Of a DNA stretch of 64,000 nucleotides, positions 1 to 9,212 are shown one piece after another. The notes under the pieces are model-generated. The model ran no database searches and was not told the DNA's origin. It saw nothing but the letters and a program-made list of their open reading frames with translations. The first letter of the stretch is position 1; the number at the start of each line of letters is the position of its first letter. The DNA is taken from the NCBI RefSeq assembly GCF_014196835.1, contig NZ_JACIEK010000004.1:186001-250000 (forward strand), given 5' to 3'. The stretch comes from Aureimonas pseudogalii. GTDB taxonomy: Bacteria; Pseudomonadota; Alphaproteobacteria; Rhizobiales; Rhizobiaceae. Made by a program: the position numbers and the translations under genes.

Positions 1-2
1 CT

Positions 3-743
3 AGTCTCGGCCCGGTGGCGATCGAACTCGTCAACGTCAACAAGTGGTATGGCGAGTTCCACGTGCTGCGCGACATCAACCTTCGGGTGTCGAAGGGGGA
101 GCGAATCGTCGTCTGCGGCCCGTCCGGCTCCGGAAAGTCGACGATGATCCGCTGCATCAACCGGCTGGAGGAGCACCAGAAGGGGTCGATCGTCGTCGAT
201 GGCGTCGAACTGACCAACGATCTCAAGAAGATCGACATCGTGCGCCGCGAGGTCGGCATGGTGTTCCAGCACTTCAACCTGTTCCCGCACCTCACTATCC
301 TCGAGAACTGCACGCTCGCGCCGATCTGGGTTCGCAAGATGCCCAAGAAGAAGGCCGAGGAAATCGCGATGCATTTCCTCAAGCGGGTGCGCATTCCCGA
401 GCAGGCCAACAAATATCCGGGTCAGCTTTCGGGCGGTCAGCAGCAGCGAGTCGCCATCGCGCGCTCGCTCTGCATGAACCCGAAGGTCATGCTCTTCGAC
501 GAACCGACCTCCGCCCTCGATCCCGAAATGATCAAGGAGGTGCTCGACGTCATGGTCGGGCTGGCGGAGGAGGGGATGACGATGATCTGCGTTACCCACG
601 AGATGGGCTTCGCACGTCAGGTCGCCGACCGCGTCATCTTCATGGATGCCGGACAGATCGTCGAGGAGAACGAGCCGAAGGCCTTCTTCGAAAACCCGCA
701 GCACGCGCGCACCCGGCTGTTCCTCTCGCAGATCCTTCATTGA
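3..743 (+). CDS. aapP: General L-amino acid ABC transporter ATP-binding protein (partial at left edge)
   Basis: This is the cytoplasmic ATPase of a polar/general amino-acid importer of the AapJQMP (HisP/GlnQ) family, which powers uptake with two membrane permeases and a periplasmic binding protein. Counting from the GTG at 15, Walker A is at residues 35-43 (GPSGSGKST), the ABC signature LSGGQ at 138-142 and Walker B (VMLFDEP) at 158-164, followed by the switch histidine in VTHEMGF. The reading frame stays open to the left edge and the family normally has about 15 more N-terminal residues, so the true start probably lies outside the window. The partner genes would be expected just upstream. 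Family assignment is very secure; the start is not. Confidence 0.93.
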   Translation, partial: SLGPVAIELVNVNKWYGEFHVLRDINLRVSKGERIVVCGPSGSGKSTMIRCINRLEEHQKGSIVVDGVELTNDLKKIDIVRREVGMVFQHFNLFPHLTILENCTLAPIWVRKMPKKKAEEIAMHFLKRVRIPEQANKYPGQLSGGQQQRVAIARSLCMNPKVMLFDEPTSALDPEMIKEVLDVMVGLAEEGMTMICVTHEMGFARQVADRVIFMDAGQIVEENEPKAFFENPQHARTRLFLSQILH

Positions 744-924
744 TCCCAAACGTGAATGGCGGGTGGCGTCGGTTGCTTCTCGCCGTCGTTCGTCAGGGCG
801 TATCGGCCGGTGCTTGGTCGGCGTGCCCCCCACCGGCCGCCGAATGCCGTTCGCCTCCACCACATTCGCGGAACGCAGATCCAATCGTCACGTTCGCTTA
901 GAAGTGCGTGGTGGGTGGTGGCGG

Positions 925-2097
925 ATGCAGAACGATCGAGGCGATGTCGGTGAGCGGATGGAAGGCTCACCGCGGGGCTTGGATTCCGCCCCACGAGTCG
1001 TCACGCCTCGTTGGGCGGTCATCGGCATCTTTCTGATCCTTCTGTTCGGGGCGCTCTACCTATCGAAGAGCTTCGTGCTGCCGGTCGTGCTCTCGCTGCT
1101 GTTCATGCTGGTGCTCAGTCCCGTCGTGCGCTTCGCCCGCAGGCGCTTGCGGGTGTGGGAGCCGATCACCGCGGCAGTCCTGACGTTCGGCACGTTGCTG
1201 GTCCTCGTCGGCGGCTTCTACCTGACGAGCGGACCGCTCACGCAGATCGTCTCGAACGTGCCGTCCTATCTGGATTCCGTGAACGCGGAACTGGAAACGC
1301 TCCGCGAGCGCGTCCTGCGGTTCGAGACGGCGCGGAGCGAGGCGCGGGAGGCCGTCGAGTCGCAGCGTCCGGCGGCCCCGGCTGGAGACGACGGCGAACC
1401 GGTCGTCCTCAACGGACCCGGCTTCCTGACCAATGTCGCGTCGGCGGTGCCACAGATCGTCGCCAGCGTCGGCTTCTCGCTGATCTTCCTGTTCTTCCTG
1501 CTGTCGTCGGGAAACCTGTTCTACCAGAAGCTCATCGAGGCGATGCCGACCTTTTCGAACAAGCGCACGGCGCTGGCCATCGCACACGAGATCGAGCGCG
1601 AGCTCTCGCGCTACCTTCTGACGATCACCACGATCAATCTCGGGCTCGGGCTCGCCATCGGTTCCGCGATGTGGGTGGCGGGACTGCCGATGGCCGCAGT
1701 CTTCGGCGTGCTGGCCTTCGTTCTCAATTACATTCCCTATCTTGGCGCCATCGCCGGCATCGCGCTGGTCGGCGTCGTCGGACTGAGTTCGAGCGGGGAG
1801 CTGTCGGGAGCCATCCTGCCGATGGTGCTCTATCTCGGCATCACCTCGATCGAGGGCCAGCTCATCACGCCGGTGCTCGTGGGGCGCCGCCTGAAGATGA
1901 ATGCCGCTGCCGTGTTCCTGTCGGTGGCCTTCTGGGGCTGGATCTGGGGCGTCGTCGGCATGTTCCTGGCGGTGCCGCTGATGGTCGGCGTCAAGGTCTT
2001 CGCCTCCCACATCCAGGCGCTGGCGCCGCTCGCCAACTTCATGTCCGCGGAGCGAGCGGAAGGGCCGAGCGACGAGACGATCGACCGGGGCGCTTGA
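925..2097 (+). CDS. AI-2E family transporter (PerM-like membrane protein)
   Basis: This is a polytopic inner-membrane protein of the AI-2E transporter family (PF01594), whose members export small molecules or act in Na+/H+ exchange; the substrate here is unknown. The protein of 390 residues has paired hydrophobic segments near the N-terminus, a soluble loop (about residues 95-165) rich in charged residues, then a run of membrane helices including the family stretch around LNYIPYLGAIAG. An ATG at 925 fits the usual length; the open frame continues upstream to 646 but that part is Arg/Ser-rich and overlaps aapP, so it was not used. A second ATG at 958 is also possible. The gene stands alone between aapP and a convergent OmpA-family gene. 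Confidence 0.85.
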   Translation: MQNDRGDVGERMEGSPRGLDSAPRVVTPRWAVIGIFLILLFGALYLSKSFVLPVVLSLLFMLVLSPVVRFARRRLRVWEPITAAVLTFGTLLVLVGGFYLTSGPLTQIVSNVPSYLDSVNAELETLRERVLRFETARSEAREAVESQRPAAPAGDDGEPVVLNGPGFLTNVASAVPQIVASVGFSLIFLFFLLSSGNLFYQKLIEAMPTFSNKRTALAIAHEIERELSRYLLTITTINLGLGLAIGSAMWVAGLPMAAVFGVLAFVLNYIPYLGAIAGIALVGVVGLSSSGELSGAILPMVLYLGITSIEGQLITPVLVGRRLKMNAAAVFLSVAFWGWIWGVVGMFLAVPLMVGVKVFASHIQALAPLANFMSAERAEGPSDETIDRGA

Positions 2098-2385
2098 GTG
2101 GCGAGTTGTGGCGCATCGGCCTTCGACGGCAGCGATCGGCGCAGATCGTCAAATTGACCCGAATTCATGGGGCAGATGATCGCAGCTAAGCTCGGCGTAT
2201 GCGCGTCGAAGGTGTCAAGATCGAACATCACGCCGCACGGACGCCGTTCCAGACCTCGGCAGGGCAGGCACCCACATCGATCGCTGAATGAACGCCCTGC
2301 CGTCGCCACCGAGATGCTGCCGCAAGGCGCTCTCGCACGGCGCACGAGAAAAGGTTCGAGCCTTCTCGTCAATTCGTGAGACGAG
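2098..2385. other. Intergenic region without a convincing gene
   Basis: Between the AI-2E gene and the convergent OmpA-family gene I see no supported gene. A short frame at 2167-2379 has no recognisable start signal and its product looks like noise. Confidence 0.5.
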
Positions 2386-2408
2386 GGCCGGCGAACGGAT
2401 CGCCGGCC
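2386..2408. terminator. Perfect 8-bp hairpin between convergent genes
   Basis: GGCCGGCG and CGCCGGCC form a perfect 8-bp stem with a 7-base loop, ending 18 bases beyond the stop codon of the minus-strand OmpA-family gene. Neither side has a strong T-run, so it could be a weak bidirectional terminator for the two convergent genes. Confidence 0.5.
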
Positions 2409-2426
2409 CCCCTTAGTCAATGAGCC

Positions 2427-4484
2427 TCACTTCGCTTGCGAGGTCACCACAGGCTTCACAAGCGACGTGATTCGCCGAAGCGTCACGCGCCGATTTTCCC
2501 GGTTTTCGCCCTGCGTATCCACCTTCAGGTCTTCCTCGCCATAGCCCTGCGTCACCAGGTTCTCGGCGGGAATCTCGAAATATTCGCTCAGAGCGGAGGC
2601 GACCGATTCGGCGCGCCGATCCGACAGCGCGAGATTGGCGACGTTGCTGCCGACCGCGTCGGTATGGCCTTCCAGCAGGAAAACCTCCGACGGGTTCTGA
2701 TCGACCACGCGCTTCACCGCATCGGCGAGCGCCTGCAGGTTCTTGACCTGCGCCTGATCGATCTCCGCCGAACCGAAGCCGAAGGTGATCGTGTTGAGAT
2801 CGATGCGACGCACCTTTTCGCGGATGCGAGGCGAACGGCGCACCTCGTCGAGCGAATAGATGCGCTCCACCGTCTCCACCGGCGGCGCGACGATCGTATC
2901 GTAGTAGAGTTCCTCGTCGGGCTCGGCGACGTCGACGATGTAGCGGTCGCGCGGAATGGTCAGTTCCAGCGGCGGCAGGTCGGCCCCGGCGTCGGTGTAA
3001 TAATCCGGGCGCTGCGTGTCCTCGGCATAGGGATCGTAGAAGAGCACGTCCTCCCGGCCATCCGGTGAGATGCGCGAGCGCTGGATGACGTCGCCATATT
3101 CGTTTTCGATCGTCACCACCTCGACGCCGTTGGGGCGGCGAATGGTTTCACGCGTCAGCCCGCGGGGGAGCTGCTCGTAGCGGACGTCGCTGGAGCCGCG
3201 CGTCAGGCGATCATTGTCGTCGGACCGGATGAAATAGGCCGCCAGATCCCCGGCCGCGGCGCCCGCGACCGCGGCTGCGCCAAGCTGCAGGATCTGCCGG
3301 TTGCCGACGCGCTCCACCACCTGGACATTGGGCGGCAGGGTCGCCACGGGAGCTGCTTGAAGCCGCTCGCCCTGCGTCGCCGTGATCGGCTGGATCACGA
3401 CAGGCTGCGCCAGTTGCTGCACGCGTGCGTCGCTGGCACCGACCTGCCCCTCCGGCACCGGCGCCGACTGGATGTCGGCCGCGACGGGACGGGGCTGCTC
3501 GGCTGGCTGAGGCGCTAGCGCCTGCGCCGGGGCCGCGGGGGCGGGAGCCGCTGCGCCGTTCGTGCCGGGCGCCGGCGCTACGGGCGCAGCCGCGCCGGGA
3601 GCCGCATCGGGGGCTGCGGGCGCCAAATCGGGAGCCGGCGTCGGAGGAGCCGGGGGCGTCCCCGGCACGACCGGCGCAGCGCCGCCCGGCGCCGGCGGTG
3701 CGGCGGGATCCACCGGCGCAGTCGGCGGCGCCGTCGGTGTGGCGGCGGCCGCGGGATCGCGGCTCGGCGTTGCCGGCTCGGCGCCTGGCGTCGGCGCACT
3801 CGGCGGAACGGGTGCCGCCGAGGACGGCGCGGCGGTTCCTGGCTCTGCCGCGGCGGGCGGCGTTGCGTCCGGCGCGGCCGCCGGGGCTCGGCGCGCGGGT
3901 GCGGGCGGCGCGTCCGTCACCGCTTCAGCGGGCGCCGGCGGCGTCGGAGTTGAATCCGCCGCGCTGCCGGCGGCTGGCGCCGGCGGGGTCGGCGCATCGA
4001 TGGGGGCAGCCGGCGCATCCGCATTGCCGGCCGGAATGTCGTTCTGCGTTCCATCGTCCACGGGAAGCTGCGCAGGGTCACCCTGCGGCGCCGAGCGCGG
4101 CGGCGGGCCGGTATCCGGTGCGGACTGCACGGGGGCGGGGCGCTCGGCTGGCGCGGGATCGCCAGCCGGCTCGGGCGGTGCGGGCGCACGGCTCGGTTCG
4201 GGGGCGGGATCATCGGCCGGGGCCGGTGCGGGCTCCGGCGGGGCGGGAGCTTCGCGAGCCGGAGGCTCGGCAGTCTCCGGCGCCGGCGCGCGGTCGGGCT
4301 CGGGGGCGGACGGTTCGGATGGCGGCGGCGGCTCCGCGGCAGGGATCTCCGGCGGCGCGTCCTGGATCTGCGGCGGCGGCTGGTCGGAGGTCTGCGCCAG
4401 GGCTGCGATAGGCCCGCTCAGGGCGGTGGACGCCGCGAGGGCGGTGACGGACAGGAAGCGTCCCGTCGTCTTCAGGTTCAGCAT
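2427..4484 (-). CDS. OmpA family protein with very long Pro/Ala-rich linker
   Basis: This is a secreted cell-envelope protein of 685 residues. An N-terminal signal peptide (residues 1 to about 31) is followed by roughly 300 residues made mostly of Pro, Ala, Gly, Asp and Glu, then a folded region, and a C-terminal OmpA domain (PF00691) with the peptidoglycan-binding pattern around LEGHTDAVGS and LSDRRAESV. The OmpA domain should hold the protein to peptidoglycan while the tract spans the periplasm or wall. The start at 4484 was chosen because AAAGG precedes it at good spacing and the signal peptide begins there; the open frame extends upstream to 4586 without signal-like sequence. The repetitive tract explains the long shadow frames on the plus strand. 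Confidence 0.85.
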   Translation of the reverse strand: MLNLKTTGRFLSVTALAASTALSGPIAALAQTSDQPPPQIQDAPPEIPAAEPPPPSEPSAPEPDRAPAPETAEPPAREAPAPPEPAPAPADDPAPEPSRAPAPPEPAGDPAPAERPAPVQSAPDTGPPPRSAPQGDPAQLPVDDGTQNDIPAGNADAPAAPIDAPTPPAPAAGSAADSTPTPPAPAEAVTDAPPAPARRAPAAAPDATPPAAAEPGTAAPSSAAPVPPSAPTPGAEPATPSRDPAAAATPTAPPTAPVDPAAPPAPGGAAPVVPGTPPAPPTPAPDLAPAAPDAAPGAAAPVAPAPGTNGAAAPAPAAPAQALAPQPAEQPRPVAADIQSAPVPEGQVGASDARVQQLAQPVVIQPITATQGERLQAAPVATLPPNVQVVERVGNRQILQLGAAAVAGAAAGDLAAYFIRSDDNDRLTRGSSDVRYEQLPRGLTRETIRRPNGVEVVTIENEYGDVIQRSRISPDGREDVLFYDPYAEDTQRPDYYTDAGADLPPLELTIPRDRYIVDVAEPDEELYYDTIVAPPVETVERIYSLDEVRRSPRIREKVRRIDLNTITFGFGSAEIDQAQVKNLQALADAVKRVVDQNPSEVFLLEGHTDAVGSNVANLALSDRRAESVASALSEYFEIPAENLVTQGYGEEDLKVDTQGENRENRRVTLRRITSLVKPVVTSQAK

Positions 4485-4654
4485 CGGTCGACCTTTCAAT
4501 CTGTCCCTTACAGATCCGGGGTCGGCGGTGGGCGGCGTTCGCTCGGCGATCTCTCCCAGCGCCGGTCCACTCGCGAGAGCGGCCACGGGCTTGATGTGAA
4601 CCTAGGCGTGGGGCGCCGGAAGGGAATGACGGGCGGCAATGTCGCGTCCTGCCT

Positions 4655-5800
4655 TCAGTCGCGCAAAGGTGCGAGACGAGGGGGCATCCAATCGTAGAGC
4701 CAGGCGAGATCGGCGCGTAGCGAGGTTGGTGAGCGCTGCGCCAGAGCGAGATCGCGCGCGAGGGAGAGCGGCGTGGGCAGGTGGTAGACGAGGCGATGGA
4801 AGGCGACGCGCCGCATCACCCGGGCGATGCGCGGGCGTCGCAGGTCGGCAAAGCGCGACAGGGAGGCAGGAAGTGGGACGCCCGACGACACGCAGGCCGC
4901 CAGCACGACCGCGTCCTCCAGCGCCATCGCCGCGCCCTGTGCCGCATAGGGCGCCATCGCGTGCGCGGCGTCGCCGACGAACACCACGTGACGCCTCGGC
5001 ATCATGCGCTCGCGCGCATCCACCGTCAGGATGGGCCACGTTCCGAGTGCCGTGCCGGCGTCGATCCCCGCGCGCAACTCGGCGTTCCAGTTCTGAAAGC
5101 CTTTGGCATCAGGCTGTGCCTCCGGCTGGATCAACACGAGATTGCAGCTCTCTCCGTCGCCGAGCGGGTAGGATACGGCATGGCGCCGCGGACCGAGCCA
5201 GGCCTCGATGCCGGGCGACGTTGGTTCCACAGGCCGGCGAACCAGATAGCGCAGAGCGGTCGCGCCGGTGTGCCGTGGTGGCTTTAGCCCGAGGCGAGAG
5301 GCGGCACGCGAATGCACGCCATCGGCCGCGACGAAGAGCGACGCCGTTTCCGGTTCGCCGCCGTCGAAGCGGAGATCCACCCCGCGTTCCGTCTCCGTGA
5401 GATCGACAAGCCCGGCGCCGAGACGCAGGTCGATCGTCTCCCGCGATCGGACTGCGCGCAGCAACATTGCCTGCAGCGCCGCGCGGTGCAGGGATCGGTA
5501 GCCGGTGCCGTCGGAGGCTTCCACGGGAATGCGGGCGAGCACCGCCCCGGTCCGGCCGGATCTCAGCGTGACGTCGCGGGCGGCGACGCCGACGCTCTGC
5601 AACTCGGCTGCGAGGCCAAGGGCTTCGAGCGCGCGGATCGCGTTGGGCGAAAGCTGGAGCCCGGCGCCGACTTCCTCGAGTTCGCGTGCCCGCTCGAAGA
5701 CGGCGACCCGGTAGCCCACCTTGTCCAGCGCAAGTGCGGCGGCAAGGCCCGCGATGCCGGCACCGGCAATGAGCGCGCGCGGGCGCAGCGCGTCCGCCAC
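4655..5800 (-). CDS. FAD-dependent monooxygenase (salicylate hydroxylase-like)
   Basis: This is a class A flavoprotein monooxygenase of 381 residues in the PF01494 family, related to salicylate or 6-hydroxynicotinate 3-monooxygenases. It has the dinucleotide-binding GAGIAG at residues 13-18, the middle DG-type motif (FVAADGVHS) and the second FAD motif near residue 275 (VFVGDAAHAMAPY). The enzyme would use NAD(P)H and O2 to hydroxylate an aromatic acid in the cytoplasm. The substrate cannot be read from the sequence and no catabolic partners are adjacent. It lies 9 bp downstream of the small zinc-finger gene on the same strand, so the two may be co-transcribed. Confidence 0.85.
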   Translation of the reverse strand: MADALRPRALIAGAGIAGLAAALALDKVGYRVAVFERARELEEVGAGLQLSPNAIRALEALGLAAELQSVGVAARDVTLRSGRTGAVLARIPVEASDGTGYRSLHRAALQAMLLRAVRSRETIDLRLGAGLVDLTETERGVDLRFDGGEPETASLFVAADGVHSRAASRLGLKPPRHTGATALRYLVRRPVEPTSPGIEAWLGPRRHAVSYPLGDGESCNLVLIQPEAQPDAKGFQNWNAELRAGIDAGTALGTWPILTVDARERMMPRRHVVFVGDAAHAMAPYAAQGAAMALEDAVVLAACVSSGVPLPASLSRFADLRRPRIARVMRRVAFHRLVYHLPTPLSLARDLALAQRSPTSLRADLAWLYDWMPPRLAPLRD

Positions 5801-5809
5801 CGTGGCGGC

Positions 5810-6055
5810 TCAGGCGGCCCGATCGTGATAGGCGCAGCCGGCGGGGATCGTCTCGTGCGCGGGAAGCGCGGTGTTCAGCTTGTAGAGCGTCGAGCAGTAG
5901 GGGCAGACCTTCTCGCCCTCGTCGCCCATGTCGAGATAGACATGCGGATGATCGTAGGGCGGGTTGGCGCCGACGCACATGAAGGCGTGCGCGCCGATCT
6001 GGATGACGTCGTGCCCGGCATCGTTCTGAAAGTGGGGCGTTCCGTGGCCGGCCAT
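5810..6055 (-). CDS. Small zinc-finger domain protein (NDUFS6-like)
   Basis: This 81-residue protein belongs to the PF10276 zinc-finger family, found in alphaproteobacteria and in the mitochondrial complex I accessory subunit NDUFS6. The metal site is made by a cysteine (FMCVG), two histidines (DHPHV) and a CPYC pair. In mitochondria the domain stabilises complex I; a role with NADH dehydrogenase is inferred here, not shown. ATG 6055 is preceded by GGAG at good spacing and gives the family length, while a longer open frame to 6451 overlaps the divergent hydrolase gene and was rejected. It is divergent from that hydrolase and upstream of the FAD monooxygenase. Confidence 0.85.
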   Translation of the reverse strand: MAGHGTPHFQNDAGHDVIQIGAHAFMCVGANPPYDHPHVYLDMGDEGEKVCPYCSTLYKLNTALPAHETIPAGCAYHDRAA

Positions 6056-6184
6056 GCAGATCTCCGAAGTCCTATCGCGCGCGAATGGTGCGGACCATAG
6101 CGACGCCCCCGTGAAAAGAACAGGGTGGTTTCCGGCCCCGCCTTCGCGATAACCAGACCCATCGAAGGCTTGAGCGGGCGCACC

Positions 6185-6958
6185 ATGGCGGACTTTCACA
6201 ATGGCGGTTTCCGCCTCTCCTACATCGACGAGGGCGCGCGCGAGGGGCCGGCCGTGGTGCTCGTGCACGGCTTCGCCTCGAGCCTGCGGGTCAACTGGGT
6301 CGATCCCGGCTGGGTGGCGGCGCTGACGGCGGCCGGCTACCGCGTCGCGGCGTTCGACCATCGGGGCCATGGCGAGAGCGACAAGCCGCACGATCCCGCG
6401 GCCTACACGCCGGAGGCGATGGCTTCCGACGTGGCGGCGCTGGCCGATCACCTCGGCCTGCCGTGTGCGGCGCTGTTCGGCTATTCGATGGGCGCGCGCG
6501 TTTCGGCCTTCGCGGGGCTAGCCTACCGCGAGCGGTTTCCGCTGCTCGTCTTCGGTGGCCTGGGCCTGGGGCTGGTGGACGGCGTCGGCGACTGGGATCC
6601 AATCGCCGCGGCGCTGCGCGCGCCCTCTCTCGACGACGTGAGCGACGAGCGCGGGCGCATGTTCCGCGCCTTCGCCGATCGCACGCGCAGCGACCGCACG
6701 GCGCTCGCCGCCTGCATCGAGACCTCGCGCAAGGAGCCGACGCGGGCCGAGATCGCGACGCTGCGCCAGCCCGTGCTCGTCGGCGTCGGCACGCGCGACG
6801 ACATCGCGGGTTCGGCCGCTGGGCTGGCAGACCTGCTGCCGAACGCGGAAGCCTTCGACGTCGCCAACCGCGACCACATGCTGGCGGTCGGCGACCGCAC
6901 CTTCAAGAGCCGCGTCGTCGAGTTTCTCGATCGCCATCGCGCGATGATCGCGCGCTGA
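6185..6958 (+). CDS. Alpha/beta hydrolase
   Basis: This is a 257-residue single-domain alpha/beta hydrolase. It shows the oxyanion-hole HGF near residue 29, the nucleophile elbow GYSMG with Ser101, and a C-terminal NRDHM that supplies the catalytic histidine. There is no signal peptide, so it should be cytoplasmic. Relatives include esterases, epoxide hydrolases and ring-cleavage hydrolases, and the substrate cannot be told from the sequence. The ATG at 6185 starts a normal N-terminal strand (FRLSYIDEG); the open frame begins at 6125. It is divergent from the zinc-finger gene. Confidence 0.85.
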   Translation: MADFHNGGFRLSYIDEGAREGPAVVLVHGFASSLRVNWVDPGWVAALTAAGYRVAAFDHRGHGESDKPHDPAAYTPEAMASDVAALADHLGLPCAALFGYSMGARVSAFAGLAYRERFPLLVFGGLGLGLVDGVGDWDPIAAALRAPSLDDVSDERGRMFRAFADRTRSDRTALAACIETSRKEPTRAEIATLRQPVLVGVGTRDDIAGSAAGLADLLPNAEAFDVANRDHMLAVGDRTFKSRVVEFLDRHRAMIAR

Positions 6959-7076
6959 CGGCGCGTCATTTTCATCCAGGCCGCAATCGGATAGGGATCT
7001 CGCTGGCGAGCCCTGCGGGCGAACCTATCTAGTGGCGATGAGACGTCCCGCGGCCGTGCGAGAGGGCAAGACGACG

Positions 7077-7898
7077 ATGACTGCCTTGGGTCTGACCCAT
7101 CCCGACCGCCTCGCGGCCCTCGACCCGATCTGGCTTCGCATCCAGGACGAGGCGCGTGCCGCGAGCGACAACGAGCCGGTGCTCTCGGCGCTCCTCTATT
7201 CGAGCGTCCTGAACCAGAAGTCGCTGGAGGCGGCGGTGGCGCACCGCATCTCGCAGCGCCTCGACCATGCCGACCTGCCGGCCTGCCACATCGAGCAGGC
7301 CTTCGACGAGATGGCGACCGCGTCGAGCGAGTGGGGCGGCATTCTGCGCACCGACCTGCAGGCCGTGTTCGACCGCGATCCGGCCTGCGAGCGGATGCTC
7401 GAGCCGCTGCTCTACTTCAAGGGCTTCCACGCGATCCAGACGCATCGGCTGGCGCACTGGCTTTGGCACGGTGGGCGGCGCGACTTCGCGCTCTACCTGC
7501 AGTCGCGCTCGTCGGCGGCCTTCCAGACCGACATCCATCCGGCCTCGCGCATGGGCCGCGGCATCTTCCTCGACCATGCCACCGGGCTCGTCGTCGGGTT
7601 CACCGCGGTGATCGGCAACAATGTCTCGATTCTGCAGAACGTGACGCTCGGCGGCACCGGCAAGGAGTTCGGCGACCGGCATCCCAAGATCGGCAACGGC
7701 GTGCTGATCGGGGCGGGCGCCAAGATCCTCGGCAACATCCGGGTCGGCGACTGCTCGAAGGTCGCCTCGGGTTCGGTGGTGCTGAAGGAGGTGCCGCCCA
7801 ACTCCACGGTGGCCGGCATTCCCGCGAAGATCATCGGCACCTCCGGCTGCGCCGAACCGGCGCGTGCCATGAACCACGATTTCTCGCGAACCGAATGA
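7077..7898 (+). CDS. cysE: Serine O-acetyltransferase
   Basis: This enzyme transfers acetyl from acetyl-CoA to L-serine, giving O-acetylserine, the sulfide acceptor in cysteine synthesis. The 273-residue protein has the alpha-helical N-terminal SAT domain and the left-handed beta-helix of hexapeptide repeats (from about residue 160, e.g. IHPASRMG, VIGNNVSI, VLIGAGAKILG) with the catalytic HATG region (LDHATGLVVG). ATG 7077 begins the family-like N-terminus; an in-frame start at 7032/7038 would add about 15 residues. No cysteine synthase gene is adjacent. Feedback inhibition by cysteine is usual for the family through the C-terminal tail. Confidence 0.92.
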   Translation: MTALGLTHPDRLAALDPIWLRIQDEARAASDNEPVLSALLYSSVLNQKSLEAAVAHRISQRLDHADLPACHIEQAFDEMATASSEWGGILRTDLQAVFDRDPACERMLEPLLYFKGFHAIQTHRLAHWLWHGGRRDFALYLQSRSSAAFQTDIHPASRMGRGIFLDHATGLVVGFTAVIGNNVSILQNVTLGGTGKEFGDRHPKIGNGVLIGAGAKILGNIRVGDCSKVASGSVVLKEVPPNSTVAGIPAKIIGTSGCAEPARAMNHDFSRTE

Positions 7899-7997
7899 CG
7901 GGATCAGGCGTCCACCGATTCGTACGCTTCGGTCGGTATGCCTTTGCGATCGAGTGCGCTACTGAGCCCCACGAGGACGCCCAAGGAGTATGACGCC

Positions 7998-8207
7998 GTG
8001 AAGCCCGACGAAATCCGCAAGCTCGAAGCCTTTTTGAAGAAGACCTTCACGGGCACCGCCCTCAAGGTGAAGCCGCTTCCCCGCCGCAACGACACGGCCG
8101 AGGTCTATATCGGTGAGGACTTCGCCGGCCTCATCGCCAAGGACACCGAGGAGGGCGAACTCTCCTACCACTTCACGATGACGATCCTCGACATCGATCT
8201 CGAGTAG
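7998..8207 (+). CDS. DUF3126 family protein
   Basis: This is a small acidic/basic cytoplasmic protein of 69 residues of unknown function, conserved in Rhizobiales (DUF3126). A perfect AAGGAG sits 9 bases before the GTG at 7998, which deciphers the start; the longer open frame from 7938 lacks such a signal. An out-of-frame ATG at 7990 would give a three-codon minigene ending on the TGA that overlaps the GTG. The gene is followed by a strong hairpin terminator and stands between cysE and the convergent cysteine peptidase gene. Confidence 0.85.
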   Translation: MKPDEIRKLEAFLKKTFTGTALKVKPLPRRNDTAEVYIGEDFAGLIAKDTEEGELSYHFTMTILDIDLE

Positions 8208-8229
8208 CATCCTCGAACCTCCATCGACG

Positions 8230-8264
8230 AAAAGGGCCGGCGTTTCGCCGGCCCTTTTCGTTTT
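8230..8264. terminator. Strong bidirectional terminator
   Basis: A 13-bp perfect stem (AAAAGGGCCGGCG paired with CGCCGGCCCTTTT, loop TTT) is followed by CGTTTT on the plus strand and has A/T flanks on both sides. It separates the DUF3126 gene from the convergent peptidase gene and should stop transcription in both directions. Confidence 0.9.
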
Positions 8265-8857
8265 CAGCGAACGCTGCCGACCAGCATGTCGCGGTCGTCG
8301 TCGATCGAGACCCATTTTGCCGAGTCCTGCTGCGACTGGCGTTTGAGATAGCGGTAGGGCGTCTGGCTCCAGTCGAGGGCCCGCCGGTCGAGATTGTCGA
8401 GGATGATGTCGCCGCGGTCGGTGGAGACCGTCAGCACGGCGTGGCCGTCGCCGTTGGGCTGGCGCACCACGGTGAGAAGCAGCGCCGAACGCGGCAGGCC
8501 CTCGCGTTCCAGCATGAACTGCTTGAGGAGAGCGAAGTCCTCGCAGTCGCCGACGGTGGTCGGGTAGGCCCAATATTCGGGAACGCCGTAGATCTCGTCG
8601 TCCGTCTTCGGCGTGATGCCGGCGTTCACCGCCGCGTTGATCTCGATGATCATGGCCCAGAGCCGGTCGGTCATCGCAACCGGGCCGACGGCGGCATTGG
8701 CGCCGCACTCGGCGCGATTGCGCTTGCAGAAGTCATAATGGCCCACCGGCTGCGACGTGGCCGTGCCCAGCAGCATGCCGGCCTCGCTGGCGGACGACGC
8801 GACGAGCCCCGTGAGAAGGACCGCCAGGGTCAGGATCGATCGAAGTACTGCCGGCAA
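8264..8857 (-). CDS. Periplasmic transglutaminase-like cysteine peptidase (BTLCP)
   Basis: This is a 197-residue bacterial transglutaminase-like cysteine proteinase (PF06035). It has an N-terminal signal peptide (about residues 1-26), then the catalytic cysteine in TVGDCEDFALLK, the histidine in GDGHAVLTV and the aspartate in ILDNLD. LapG-type members cut surface adhesins under c-di-GMP control; shorter BTLCPs of this kind in Rhizobiales are of unknown substrate. No LapD-like or adhesin gene is near, though a PilZ-domain gene lies 440 bp away on the same strand. The stop codon lies right at the edge of the terminator hairpin. Confidence 0.85.
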   Translation of the reverse strand: MPAVLRSILTLAVLLTGLVASSASEAGMLLGTATSQPVGHYDFCKRNRAECGANAAVGPVAMTDRLWAMIIEINAAVNAGITPKTDDEIYGVPEYWAYPTTVGDCEDFALLKQFMLEREGLPRSALLLTVVRQPNGDGHAVLTVSTDRGDIILDNLDRRALDWSQTPYRYLKRQSQQDSAKWVSIDDDRDMLVGSVR

Positions 8858-9212
8858 AGTCTTGGCTCCCGTCGTGTTGAGGGAACCATGGCACGTGGGT
8901 TTTACTGGCTTTGGAAACGCGATAACGCGTTTGTCGGCAAATAGAGCGCCTCTCGTTTACCTGTCGTACTTGCGAAAGGCAGAAGATTTTCGGTAAATGA
9001 ATATCGACCTTGCGTAAGACGTCGGTCACCATAGCGAGCCGCCGGTCATCTTCGTCAACGGGCGGGAGAGGCAGGGCGGTGTGCCGGCGGGGGCGGGCAA
9101 CGCGGGCGTTAACCTGCGTCGCCGGGCGCGTTAACCGCCGGGCCGCGGAGGCAGCGAAGCGCCCGTTCACGGCTCGTCCACGAAGCTGAAGGAACCGTGA
9201 TCGAAACGCTAA
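8858..9212. other. Non-coding upstream region of the peptidase gene
   Basis: No gene can be supported here. The stretch 8,900-9,010 is more A/T-rich than its surroundings and probably holds the minus-strand promoter of the peptidase gene, but no clear -35/-10 pair was identified. Confidence 0.5.

Noticed and set aside
3562-4599. Long plus-strand open frame rich in Gly/Ala opposite the OmpA-family gene
   Set aside because: It is the antisense shadow of the Pro/Ala tract; no start signal and no recognisable fold.
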